From: Tieghemostelium lacteum
Taxonomy: Eukaryota; Evosea; Eumycetozoa; Dictyosteliales; Raperosteliaceae
Reading direction: 5' to 3'
Length of the DNA stretch: 64,000 nucleotides
NCBI GenBank assembly: GCA_001606155.1
Contig: LODT01000022.1
Location: 992,001-1,056,000, forward strand
How positions within the stretch are numbered: the first letter of the stretch is position 1; the number at the start of each line of letters is the position of its first letter. Position numbers and translations under genes: made by a program. Under the pieces are notes generated by a model. The model did not search any database and was not told the origin of the DNA. It saw nothing but the letters and a program-made list of their open reading frames with translations. Of the stretch, positions 36,701 through 49,105 are shown one piece after another.

Positions 36701-39700
36701 GACTATAGAATAGACATTCATTTGAACAAAACATGGATTCAACAATATTAAATGAATTTACATGTTGTACAGCATCAAATTCCAATGGGAATGATTTACC
36801 ACCTACTATAACCAACTTGTACTTGTTCTTGTTGAGTAAATGTATTGGATTACTCTGTTGTTGTTGTTGATGGTATCTTACAAATTCCTTTTCAGGTGAC
36901 TCTTGGAAGTATATAGATGGTGATAGTTTAAGATTACTATCAGCAATGATATCATTTAACTCTGTTATCAAACCATCAGTTAGATAGGTAGACAAATTGA
37001 TTGTTGTAATCTTTAGTTCTGTAGTTGAAGGTGTTTGTAATTGTCTACCTCTTTGGAAGAGTTTAGTAGTTGGAATTAAATAATCAGAGTTTAGTTGATT
37101 TACACATATTGAATGTCCTGGTATAGTAACACATTCAAATGCATATTCAATCAATGACTGATTAATAGACTGTACTAGTCTCTCTAAAAGTAACTGATTA
37201 TTAATAGAACCTCTAGACCAGAATTTCAATTGAATTTTGTTAACCCATTGAACTTCATCATAAGGTGTTAACCCTTGATCAGATTCCAAAAGACTAGAAC
37301 TATTACTATTAACATTAATAGTATTAGTATTACTACCATAACTAGTCTTATAATCTTGATATTGTTCAACAATTTCAACACCTTTAAGTAACTCTTGAAT
37401 AAACTGGTTCTTCTCTTCAGAGGTAAAATCAGCCATAATCTTTTTACAATTATTCTGATGAATATATCTAATAGTCTTATTATTCTGATCCAATAGTGAT
37501 GACATTATATAACTAATACCCTGTCCAATTTGAGATAGTGATGATTGTGCACTAGTTGAGGAAATGAAATTATAGAGAAATGTAAATTCACTAGCTTTGA
37601 TTTCGTAGTAATCTTTGGAACTTGGTACACTTGGTTGTATCTCTGATGTACTTCCCAATGGATTATTATTATTATTAATATTATTACTATTATTCATAAT
37701 CTCCATAGTAGAAGACAATGAACTCTGACCTGAACTTGGTGAATCTTCTGTACTTTTTGTTTTTAGACTACTACTGCCAGCAGAGGATACAGCACCAGTT
37801 GTACTAGTTGAAGGTGCCAAATGCAATACAGTTAAAAATTGCATAAAATTTTGTTTTAGTAACAACAAAAACAAATAAGGATCAGTTAATGAACTTGGAA
37901 TTTTAATGTTAACTATAGTTGGTAACATTTGAGCTGGTTTAATAAATTCCACATCTTGTTGAGTTAATTTCAACATTGGGTTTCTCTGAATGAGTTGAGA
38001 TATTAGATTCAATGTTAAATTTGCTAATTTACTCTCTAGTAGTTGTTGTAACTGTACTGTAATCTCTGGACCTGGTTGATCAATACCAAATACCTCTAAT
38101 ATTAAATATTGATTTTGACCTCCTTGACTTGACGATATATTCTGTTGAGAACTACCACTACTGTGATGGTAATATGAAGGTCTATTTGGATAATTTGACA
38201 TGAAACTATCTTTAGGAGGTGAGGTACCAGGTGATGTTAATGGTGATTGACGTGGTGATTGTGATGGTGTAGGTGATGGTGATGTAAATGGGGATTCTGT
38301 AGATATACCAGTTTGTTGTTGTAGTTGAGGTGGTTCAGTTAATTTCATATAGAATACATTTCTACCAGATTCTCTATAGACAAACATATTCTTTCTATTG
38401 GTTATAGAAAGAAGGTTTAGTGTACTTAGAAATAGTGATCTTATTGCAACACTAGGTGATAGACGATCATTTAAAGGTAGATACATCATATGTACTAAAG
38501 GACATACAAATTCACCTTCACTAAATGGTAATAGCTTCTTATTCTTTCCACCAGATTTTCTGTCGTACTGGTAATAGAAATTGTCATCACCGTCAGATGA
38601 ACCTGTACTATCTTGTTTATAGTGATGATGGTGATATTTCTGAGATGATGTTGAAGTGTTTGATGTTGAAATTGGTTTTTGTTTCATTAGTGGATGTTGT
38701 TTGGATATTGGTTGTGATGGTATTATAGTGTTAGTTACAATAGGTGGTGATGTTACATTACTTGTAGAAGGTGCGTCTTCAGGTAACAAATACTTTGAAC
38801 ATGATTTTCTGTCATCTAGTAGATTCAAAAGAATCAATTGATTGACTCTCTTTACCATCTCTGCAACTGCAACTTGAAGATTCTCTTGAACACCCTTTGG
38901 ATTGTATCTATGTCTACAATGTACATTGGAATCCAATGAAGAGGATAAATGTATTCCATGTAATAGATTTGTATTTGGTTGTGCAGTACTAGGTTGATTA
39001 TTGTTATTATTGTTATTATTATTGTTATTATTCATTGATGCAGTGTGAATATGTAAATGCGGTCTTTTAGATGGATCAGAAATTGGTGAATTTAATACAC
39101 TTTTAGATGTATTTTGATTATCAACAACTGCTAATTGATTTTCCTGAGGTGATTTCATTACAATAGGTAAACTAGATGATAATAATGATTTTGGTTGAGG
39201 TAATGTTGCTGATGGTATATGATCAAGTAATGGTTGTAATAGTGATTGTGGTTGTGGAGATGGTTGATCTAATCTAACTGATGAATATAACTGAACTTTA
39301 AGATTATTTTGAGATGGGTTATAATATAGTACTAACCAATAGGGAATCTTAAAGTTTTCAAGTGACTCAATTTCCTGTTCAAGTACTACAAGGTCATTGG
39401 CAGACGAACTATCCTTTAGAGACGACTTTAGTTCATTCAATTCATTTGGATTACATATCCAAATCTGAGATGATGATAGATTAATAGATGTATCATCTAA
39501 TGAAGATGCTAAAGAATTGGATTGTGATGAAGATGATCTCAATGCTGAATGTTTAGGTTTAGGAATATCACTTCCACTACCATGTTGAGTATTTACATTA
39601 GTTCCCGTTGGTTCATAATAGACATAGGATTGATTGAATTTCTTAAATTTCATTTTTGAATTATTCAATAATTGGTCAGGGAACAGTGAGCACCCTTCTT

Positions 39701-42700
39701 TTTGATCAATGAATACTAAACTAATGTAAATAGTATGAATGTGATGATAGAGTGATTTGAAATTTGTGAGACGGTTCATATGATAAGTTACCAAATCCAT
39801 AATATTTTCATTCAATGGTCTAATGTTACGAAGACAATCTAGAATCTCAGCAGACAATATAGAAATGAGACGTTTACGATGATTTCTCATTACATCCCAC
39901 AAGAATTTTGGTAGATTTTTTAGAGAAGAATAGTTACTACCACCACCATGTGACCCAACACTTTGACTCTGAGTAAAACTCTTTAGTGCATTATTCATTA
40001 ACACTGGTGGTTGTTTGGATACTAATGGAGGTAATGTCAAACACTTAAATCTAATAAATGATTTAAATGGTGCCAATTCCTGAAACGATGGATTAGAAAC
40101 TGGGAAAGAGTCTAAATTGAATTGGTATTGATAGGTATTAGCACCACCACCTATAGTAGTTGACACATCAACTTGTGAATCACTTTCCAGATTTGGAGAT
40201 TGATAAGAAGCATTAGTGTGATATAGAATGAATTCAGTTCTCATAAATAGAGGTATTGGATACAGTCCACTATCTTGTGATCTCTGATCGATATTAGCTT
40301 TCAATTCACCTAATATTGCCTCTAATTTCTTTTCAATGTGATCACTTTGACCCAACCCATTGTTACTGTTGTTCATGTTGTTTTGTAAGAGAATATCTTC
40401 CTCTGTATTAGACTCTGAAGTTATATCATCAGAATCAGAGTCAATTTGAAGAGTATCAGTACTTGTAGAGACCTCAGAATCATCATTTTGACTTGAGGTA
40501 GTGAGATTATCTTTCTTTTGTGGAATCTCTTTACTGTAGTAGTAGTAATCTGTGTTTGGAATCTTTGTGAATAACATCAAAACCTGACTTGCAAATCTAT
40601 TCTTTAGATACTGATTGGTATCATGTGGATAGGATTTTGAAAGTATTCTAAGGAATTGAGTTATATCAATATCCAGATAATACTCTTTACCATTTGGAAT
40701 GGAATTTAGAAGATCTTGAGTATCTATTGGAATATGGTCACGTAAATTAGTGTAAAGTGCTTTGAGATAAGCTCTCTCAAATGCATTTTTAATAGATCTA
40801 CTATAATGTCTAGTTGATGGATGCTGTGGAGTTGTATGATGAATAGTCTCATGATACGACGACTTCTTCTTTACATAGTATCTCTGTAAAGGATCAATAG
40901 TAGGCATTGGTATAGTTTCACCACCAGTACTAATATTCATTTCACTACTTGAATTTATCATATTTATATTAAACAATATATCCAAATAGTCATTAGTCAT
41001 TGGTGAATGAGGAATATCTATGAAACCTTTAATAGAACATTCATAAAATGATATTGTAAATGACTTCTTTTCCAATTGTGATATTATACTTGAAACTGAT
41101 TTAGGGAGTTGTTGTTGTTGGTTATTACTACTACTGCTGCTACTAGATGTACCAACAGTTGGTTTCAATAATAGATCATCAAGATGATGAGGATGTAAAT
41201 AAGTCAATACAAAATCGCTACTATTGATACCTCTAATAAAACATCTACCACCAATGAATTTACTCTGAGGATGAGAGACAAAAGATGACATTGGAATCTC
41301 AATGATATTGAAACTTTTTAGTATCTCACCTAATAGATTGTACAGTTGAATATTTGATTTTATACATCGTTGTACAGTATCCATATCTAGACTATCTAGT
41401 GATGATTTGGTATCCATGTGCACTAGTGGTAATTGTTTTTGGGTTTCAGTTGCAAAGTGAACTACAGAGTCTAGACAAAACTTTGGTTTTTCAGCTAGAA
41501 TCTTGGTAGGTGGTAGAATATCATGATCTTTAAATAACATACTAACACGTTTCTCTGGATTTAAAATGGATTTAAGTTCATTTACTGGATCTTGACACAT
41601 GGAAACGGATAGAAGATCATTGAATGATGATATGGCGCTAATTATAGTTTGATCAGACTCCTCAAACCATTTTTTAAGAGTGAGGAATAAATCTTTTTCA
41701 TTTAGTTTTTTCTGGTCACTTGCATAGTACATTCCACGTTGAGGTTCCATCCAAAGTTCAATTACTATACAATTTGGAGCTCTGAGATAGACTAGATATT
41801 GAACTGTTGTTACAACTAGTTGATTTAGGATCTTTAGTGTAACCTCTTTAATGAATAGATAGGTATTCAAATTGAGTAATTGAAAACCTTCACTAAGTCT
41901 CTCTTGAGTTATAAAGCCAATAACTTGTTCACAAGTCTTAGTATCACATAAATCATAAACCCATCTATGATTCCATAAATAATATTTTAGATTTGGATTG
42001 GTAAGATATGGTATAGCACTATGAAAATGAAATGAATGTGAACTTATATGTACATTATTACTATTACTAATTACTGAATGTAATTGTGATGATGATGTTG
42101 ATGATGATGATGAAGTAGGTTGAGTAGGTTGTGATTGGGATGTACTTTGAACTGCATTAGTTGGTGATGACAGTGATCTATCAGATTGTGAACCTCTTGC
42201 TGATGTTGGAGGTGATTTATCTTGTGATATATCAGCTTTTGGAGGTAGATTTAAAGTTGGTGGTTGATTTTTACCAATATTCTGTTGCTGTTGTTGTTGA
42301 TGTTGTTGAGTTTTTATAGATGTTGGTGTTGTAGGTCTTGATGCACCACTTGAACCACTTGGTGAAGAACCACTTCCAGCACTACCTGCACCTGTACTTG
42401 TCGATTCAAATTCATATTTAATTAATATTCTCTTAATCTCTCTTGGAAATACTTGAATAGGAGAGATGGTAAGTGATTTTATATCCTCAACAGGAGAGGA
42501 ATTGTAAGCCAATGTCAAGTCCTCAGGTAACTGTTCCTGGTGATGTGACTGCTGTTGATGATGTTGTTGTTGATCATAACTATTCTCAACATTGAATGAA
42601 ATTAATGATGTTGAAAGATGACTGATATCCAATCTCAACTGAGATAATGTCATTTCTCTTATAGACTCTGAGGTTGAGAAAAACAGTAGATTTATATTTG

Positions 42701-45311
42701 CAAATCCAGCTAGATCCCATTGCACTTTTAGTATACAGAAACTAGTCGATGGGAAATGTTTATGTAAACTTGATCCACCTGCACCGCCACCAAACATTAC
42801 AGAGTCTCTATTGATAGGAGGCATAGGTGGTGATATAAAAGATGGAGAAGCACTAGCCGGTAGAAACTTTACAAATAGATTATTCATTGTAAATGTATGG
42901 TGTGCCCATTTACTACAATATTTAAATAATGCATTTCTACTCTGTTCAAATGAGATACTGTACTGAGGTGATATAGAATTCTGACCATCACTACTAGGTG
43001 GATTTAAAAGAATACTAGGTTTCAAAAGTACATTTATATTCTCAGATTTCAACCACTTTTCCCATTCTTGATAGGGACCTAGATTATTTAATAATTTTAG
43101 AAAACTACTGGCTTGTGTGTTGTGTGCTTGTATTGGGTTACTAGTAGGTGGTGGTGGTACTGATGATGGTTGACATTGAAGGAATATAAGTGATAGTAAT
43201 TTATCCTTTTCAAATATACTCAATAGATACGATTGTAAATTGATTACTGATTGACTTGCTTGTTTTTTTGCACCACTACTAGTTACACTACTACTACTCG
43301 AGCTGTCTTTACTTGGATGACCACTACTACCACTACTACCATCTTTTTGATTATTGTTGCTATTAGTATACTCTTTAAGAAATTCATAATATGCAATCAC
43401 ACCTATTGTAATCTTTGCCATAGGTTTATAATCTGTTGATGATGTTGATGATGAGCTAATTTCTTTACTGTTATAATGATGTGATGATGATGAACTACTA
43501 CTAGGGTGATGATTACCACTATTATGAGGAGAGTTATTTGAAGGTTGATTATCTAATAAATAACTAATTCGATATTCAATTTTAATGTTGGGTAAAAATT
43601 GAAAATAGAGATTTACTTCAAGTTCAGATTCTGGTTTTTTAAATGAAACCAATCTAACATTGAAACCTTCTCTAATACGAAGATCCAAGAGTTTGAGAAT
43701 ATCAATCTCTAGGGTATATTCTCTAGCTGTGGCTTTTAAGAGTGGTACTGTAGGTGGCATACCTACAAATGGGAATGGATAATCAATTGCCATAATTGTC
43801 TGAATAATAGACATGTTATTAATGATAATCTCTTGACTTACTGCAGTGTTCTCAGATGCAGATGAAACTGATGGTTGTAAATTGATACTAGATAATAAAT
43901 TCAATTGATGTTGTTGATAGATTGTTGATGTTGATGAGGATGATGATGAACTATTGAGTCTTGATAGACTACCAGAAGAGAGATTATGTGGTAAAGGTGG
44001 TGGAGTTTTGTTAGGTGAGAACTCTTTATACAACATACTGTGTTGAATAAATCTAATTCTATCTGAAAGCTCCTGTGATAGCATTGTCAATGAAAGTGAC
44101 TGAAAATAACTTCCAGGCATTGCAACATCTCTAGGGAATATAGGTATCATACTCTGATCAAAAAATGTACCATTGGTATTCAGTGCTAAAAATCTTAAAA
44201 TCTCCGAATCAGGAGGATAACCAAAATCACAATGTAAATGTACACCTGATCCCACTTGAACTATAGAACATGATATATCATTTCTATTCAGTGTCATTAT
44301 ATTCGATTCCATTGCGTTTTGTGTTGAACTTATAGTAGTTACACCATCTGTAAATATTATAATACTCGGACATGCACTAGTTGGTAGTATCGATAATGCC
44401 AATTGTGCATTACTAAATAGTAATCCTAAATCATGTGATATATTCAAAGGATTCAGTAGTCCTTGACTATTACCATCTTGAAATGTCTTTGATATCTCAT
44501 TCTCTAATATCTCTAATTGCTCTTTTGCATCCTTAATCAAACAGAAAACATTCTTTCTCGTCAGAATTGCTCCCTGTATAAGTACCTTAAAATGTTCTGG
44601 TATAATCCCCTGTGCAATTATAGTTACATATATAATTGGAGTTAACTATAGTGTGTATATAAGTTAGTATATAGTAACCCATGTAAAGAAAAGTCCTAAT
44701 CTACATACTGATAAATTATTTAAATGTGTTGATTCTAGAGGTAAAGATAGTGATAATAGTGTAGATTCAAGAGTTTGAAAGAGTTCATCAATGAGAACTC
44801 TACCAGAAATTGGATCTACAGTTGCCATTGAAGGTGATATATCCAAAGCAAATACAAATTTATATCTACTTGATACTACAGATATCTGTGTTTTTGGTAT
44901 AACCGATAAATGTGGTAATTTAAATGATTTCTCATAGGTTATAACATTATCTAAATTAGTTGGTGGCATTGTTGATGCTATTTTATAATGTAAAATACCA
45001 CTTTGATAGTTTCTCTGTACAATTGATTCATAGTTCCTGTATAAATCCAATATCTTTCCATTCTCTAACTGAACATATAAAACTACAATTCCTTCATCGT
45101 TATCTGAATACTATAATATCATTGTAAGTATATATATATATATATTCTATTTTATTCAAAACTATATCTATATTACTTTAATGAATGATGTAGAAGAAGA
45201 TGACAACAAATGTTTAAAGTACCATAGCACTCGTTCTGTCTTATAGAATGTATAATCTTTTATAAAAAAGATATATATGCTCTGCATTATTCTTTTGCTG
45301 TGAAATTTCAT
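33738..45311 (-). CDS. szt2: SZT2 homologue, scaffold subunit of KICSTOR (TORC1 amino-acid signalling)
   Basis: Three exons: 45311-45177, 45110-44709 and one 10.9-kb exon 44645-33738. All join in phase 0 and give about 3,814 residues (human SZT2 about 3,430). Exon 1 was placed by conservation: IYIFFIKDYTFYKTERVLWY matches the animal 'KDY...R..W' start. Residues about 128-141 (FVFALDISPSM) and the later SIIIFTDGVTTI plus CSIVQVGS..HLHCDFGY form the vWA-like N-terminal module typical of SZT2. The rest alternates conserved blocks with long Ser, Gln, Asn and Pro tracts. It ends LVNTLCHYLWKQML. In animals KICSTOR (KPTN, ITFG2, C12orf66, SZT2) tethers GATOR1 to lysosomes so that it can restrain TORC1 when amino acids are short. 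The same role here is inference. Confidence 0.88.
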
Positions 45312-45798
45312 GTAATTTTTGTTCTGATGTTATTGGTCCATCTAGAGTTCCTATTTTTTCCATTTCTTAGTTGGAATAAATATTCAAAAAAAAAAAATAG
45401 AAATTTGAACTTGATGTCAAGAGCTTTTTATAAAAAAAAAAAATAATATTATATCACTAAATGACTTTATCACTTAGAAGGAAAAGAAGGAAAAATTAAG
45501 ACCATTTAATATAACAATTCTTTTCCGATGCTATAGTGGGATTAAACGATTTAAGGTAAACATCAATGGTAATGAATGTCAAGTAATATTACTTTTAAAA
45601 ACTTTATTTTTTTTGATTAATTTATTTATTAATCATTATGATTAAGTTAAGATAATTGAAAGTCAACACAGCCTGTCAGCAACCCTTGATAAAAAATAAA
45701 AAAGACTTATTTTTTTAATTTATTTCTATTTGTTCAACAAAAATCTATTTATTTATCTATAACTCTATACACCAGTCATATTTTAGGTTAAGAAAACC

Positions 45799-45860
45799 AA
45801 GGTCTTATGATAGGGGGAAGAATATGAGGATGGTATCCGATATATCCCAGTCCACCTCCC
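45799..45860 (+). repeat. Unclassified repeat, copy 1
   Basis: Starts AAGGTCTTATGATAGGGG and includes ATGAGGATGGTATCC and a CCACCTCCCTA end. It resembles the reverse complement of 48711-48813 in order and spacing, apart from a gap of about 25 nt. It is unusually G/C-rich for this AT-rich spacer. It could be a mobile-element end or a small structured RNA gene. Confidence 0.4.
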
Positions 45861-46230
45861 TACATTTCTTCAACTGTCGTTAAATAAATTAAAATTTTAA
45901 TATTTAAAAATTGTTAAATTATAAGTCCAAGTATTAATTTTTGATAATAACATAAATTGAATTCTTTAGTAGAATAGTGCAATTATAAGGATAATAGAAA
46001 TTCAATTGTAATGGAACATAGATTGTAATCACTTAATTGAAGTTTTTGAATTCAATTTTTCTATTTATATATTTGGTGGCTAGTATTATAGTACAAAAAA
46101 TAATGGAGTAAGATTGTTGAATTGAAGTTGAAATAGAAAAATATATATATGGTATTCTCTATGATTAGAGTCTTTGAATCCTTTTTTATAAATTACATCA
46201 AATTTAGTATAGTTTTTAAAATTTCACAAA

Positions 46231-46700
46231 GCCGACATCAGTTGGTTTTTTATTTATATTTTAAAGTTTTGTTTATAGGTATTGTTGAATTTGAATATGG
46301 AGTAATTGATTTTGTCTGTATTGAGTTGCAGAATTTAAGGAGTTCTTTTTATAGGTGAATTAAATTTAGAATTTATCAGAATAATGTCCATTTGTTCAAA
46401 ATTGATTTAAAGGTGAAAATTTTGATTAGAATTATGTGGTATTTACTATTTTAGATGTGTATTGAAGTGGGAATCAATTCAAAATCTTTGAGTTGGAAAT
46501 ATTTGATTGTGTTTTTGAATTGATTGGTGTATTCAGTGGTGGTTGTAAGAAGAAGAGGGTGGAGATAGATTCAGAGACTGTGTTGCATAAGGTGCACTTT
46601 TTATTTGAGTAGTCTAATGGAAGGGATTAGGTTATGTAACGGAATATTATGTTGTTGTGGTTTGATAAATTAAGAGTAGTAATTGGAATTCCAACTATTA
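46231..46700 (-). mobile_element. LINE-like retroelement 3' fragment, copy A (degraded)
   Basis: On the minus strand, 46665-46540 reads SLPLDYSNKKCTLCNTVSES, which recalls the zinc-binding segment downstream of the reverse transcriptase in non-LTR elements (C-x-x-C ... E-S ... L-F-F). The fragment ends at the motif CAACTGATGTCGGC (reverse complement of 46231-46243), which recurs in the other copies. The body is degraded. The same DNA matches 48160-48265 and, near its 3' end, 47700-47843 in opposite orientation. Confidence 0.4.
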
Positions 46701-47039
46701 AATATTGTTATACTCCTACTTATCTCATAGCAAAATTATATGCAAATACTTCAAAAAGTTTAGAAATAGATGGAAAGACTTAACACCAACTTTGTACTTG
46801 TATTGATCGAGTTTAGTGATTTGGCACAAAAACTATACCATTCTTATTACTATGGAAATTTGAGAAAAACCAGCTCAGTTTATTTGTAGAAACATAACTA
46901 AATCAAATGAAATGCAATAGCAACTGAAATTCAGGAATTTTTTTTCTAAATAAATATATATTATGTATTATATTTTTTATATCTATTGATATTTATTTTT
47001 TTGAATTCAATCTATTAAAAGTTGTTTTTCATGTTCGAT

Positions 47040-47843
47040 ATTGGTTGAATGGTATTCCAGCAAACACCAAACGTTTTGATAAGAAAAAGTGTGTTTGTTT
47101 ATTTGATGAAATTATCAAACGTTTGATATTTAGTAGGAGCATTAAATTCTGTATCAACTATTTCCTATTCAACAAAAAGGAGTTCAAAAGTACGATATAT
47201 TCCAAAATTCAACAAAAACAGATCAATCCATCCACTTAAATACCATGGGATCTTAAAGGAAGATCAATTGCTCAAAGAAGAACATCTTCAACAACAAGCT
47301 CACATGTCAACGACCTTATCTGAAAAGGATAAGAAGAAAGTCCTAAAAGAGGCAAAAAAGATTGAGAAACAAGAGAAAAAGGAAAAGAAATTAGAGAAAC
47401 TTGAGAAGAAAGAAAGGAAAAAAGGTGAATCTGAAGACACTCCTCTAGGGAAAAGTAATCCAACTTCAACTTCTCCTAGATATTCAAAAAAATAGATTTA
47501 ATCTTCCAGAAATTCCTAAATGATCAAACACCCAACTGGAAAGTCAATCTCCAATACCCTATTGAATATAACCAAGGAATCAAAAACAATCAATCGCCTC
47601 ATTCATTGTGCTATTTCCAAATCTTTATCCAAGCTAAGAAGTAGTCCATTTGAATTTTCAGATCATCCTTATCAACATAATCCCAATTAACTTCAAATCA
47701 ATATGAAACAAATAGACATCCACCTCAAAGATGGACCATGGAAATTTACACCTAGAAAAGGAGTTACCTAAAGACAAAAAACTCCAACTCCAAATCAACA
47801 ATGAACAGGATAAAATCAATCCTCTAATTCAACTGATGTCGGC
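47040..47843 (+). mobile_element. LINE-like remnant in opposite orientation, with Lys-rich reading frame
   Basis: The right end (47700-47843) aligns by eye with the 3' part of copy A: 'caaatagacat' against 'caaatggacat', a CTCCAACTCCAAATC-type stretch, then the end motif CAACTGATGTCGGC at 47830-47843. Upstream, 47500-47690 has protein-like texture (ESKTINRLIHCAISKSLSKL). Open frames at 47045-47239 and 47268-47495 encode a basic peptide and a Lys/Glu-rich peptide (SEKDKKKVLKEAKKIEKQEK). Whether those frames belong to the element or to a decayed host gene is unclear. It is broken. Confidence 0.35.
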
Positions 47844-48088
47844 TTGAATTTAGAATTAAAAATATATAATTATAATAAATTGAATAGGGATAAAAATAAT
47901 TAGTTTTTTTGAAATAAATTTTATTAAACCATGTTGTAAACAAATGGATAATCAAAATAGACTTCAAGCTGTAATTGTCCAACAACTTATGTATTAATAT
48001 TACCAAACATTTGAATTGAGTATTTAAAGATCAACTATTTAATATATACATTATTTGTTTTTTAAAAACTTTACACTAGTTCACTAAT

Positions 48089-48280
48089 CTGACATCAGTT
48101 GAATCTTTAATTTTAAAATTAGCTTTTGTTAAATGGTTTTGACATTTTAAGAGATATGAGGGGAGATGAATTCATAGTTTATGTTGCAGATAGTGTGCTT
48201 ATTGTTTGAGTAATCTAGTGGCAGTGATTTGGTGATATACCTGAATATTATATTGTTGTGATTGGGTCCTTGACTTTTTT
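48089..48280 (-). mobile_element. LINE-like retroelement 3' fragment, copy B (degraded)
   Basis: On the minus strand this carries IFRYITKSLPLDYSNNKHTI, the same stretch as in copy A (IFRYIT, SLPLDYSN, xCN), and ends at 48089 with a variant of the shared end motif (CAACTGATGTCAG). The distance between the zinc-finger-like segment and the end is about 70 bp, against about 330 bp in copy A, so it is internally shortened. Confidence 0.4.
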
Positions 48281-48638
48281 ATGTTTAACTAAACTGATTA
48301 AAAAAACGAATTTCATGTATTAAAATAGAAATACAATAGCTCAATTAATATTACAAATACATCTAAAATAGTAGTGTACAATATAAACAGCTATAAGTGA
48401 AGAATTAATATTAATCAGTTTATCAGTAGTAATGTTGTTGAATTAATACAATATAAACCTATATTGATAGGTTTATATCTAAATATTAGATCAAACTATG
48501 TACTAGCAAGATATTTTAAGTCCTTTTATTTGAAATTGTTTATATTTAATACAACTATAGTACAACAGTCCAATAGAAAATAGTTTTCTTAAAATCATAT
48601 AAAGGGAGTGTTAAATTAATATGAATTATTTTTTTAAA

Positions 48639-48649
48639 GCCGACATTAG
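48639..48649 (-). repeat. Isolated copy of the LINE-like end motif
   Basis: GCCGACATTAG, one base from the 46231 motif, in the same orientation as copies A and B, without a recognisable body. A further weak copy (AACATCAGTTG) lies at 51736-51746. Confidence 0.3.
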
Positions 48650-48710
48650 TTTATGTATAAAATAATATAATATAATATATATAAAGTCATGAAGTCTTTG
48701 CATTAATTTT

Positions 48711-48813
48711 TTAGGGATAAGATCATTGGACGGAGGGGTATAACCACTACTCAAAAGAAATTAATTGGTAAAGTATCATCCTCCTATGCCCTCTCTCCTT
48801 ATCTTAAGACCTT
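48711..48813 (-). repeat. Unclassified repeat, copy 2 (inverted)
   Basis: Read on the minus strand it begins AAGGTCTTAAGATAAGGAG and contains CATAGGAGGATGATAC, a spacer, then GGTTATACCCCTCCGTCC. This matches copy 1 at 45799-45860. Short complementary arms (GATAAG/CTTATC, GGAGGG/CCCTCTCC) would allow folding. Confidence 0.4.
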
Positions 48814-49105
48814 CTGTTTTTCTTTCATTCCAAAAAGAGGCATTTGATTAAATAGTGATTTTAAAAATTAACAACACTCAAAAAGACCTTAGAAGTATAC
48901 TTAAAAAAGTGTGGGTTGGAGTATAAATTTGATTACTGTCACTTATAGCTATTGGTGCAACTGAACAATGGCCTGCTGTATACTCCAACCAATTATTATC
49001 TCATCAATATCTTTTTTTTTTTTTGTATTAATTTCTGTATTATTTCTTTTTCCTTTTGCAAATTTAAATTTTTTCAGATTAGTTTTATTGATTTATTCAT
49101 AAGAA

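Larger units (their letters stand above)
45312..49105. other. 3.8-kb gene-poor repeat region between SZT2 and the LRR gene
   Basis: It holds the SZT2 promoter at its left end and the LRR-gene promoter at its right end. Between them lie diverged LINE-like 3' fragments in both orientations, short copies of a shared end motif (GCCGACATCAGTTG), and an inverted pair of a second repeat. No intact gene was found. No tRNA gene with a B-box-like GGTTCGA motif was noticed nearby. Confidence 0.5.

Noticed and set aside
46231-47843. DNA transposon with terminal inverted repeats GCCGACATCAGTTG
   Set aside because: Inverted ends exist, but the same motif occurs alone and in direct orientation at other sites, and the internal sequence next to both ends aligns as opposite copies of one element. 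No target-site duplication was seen.
45312-49105. tRNA gene near the retroelement remnants, as expected for some dictyostelid LINEs
   Set aside because: No cloverleaf or GGTTCGA-type B box was found by eye in the region.
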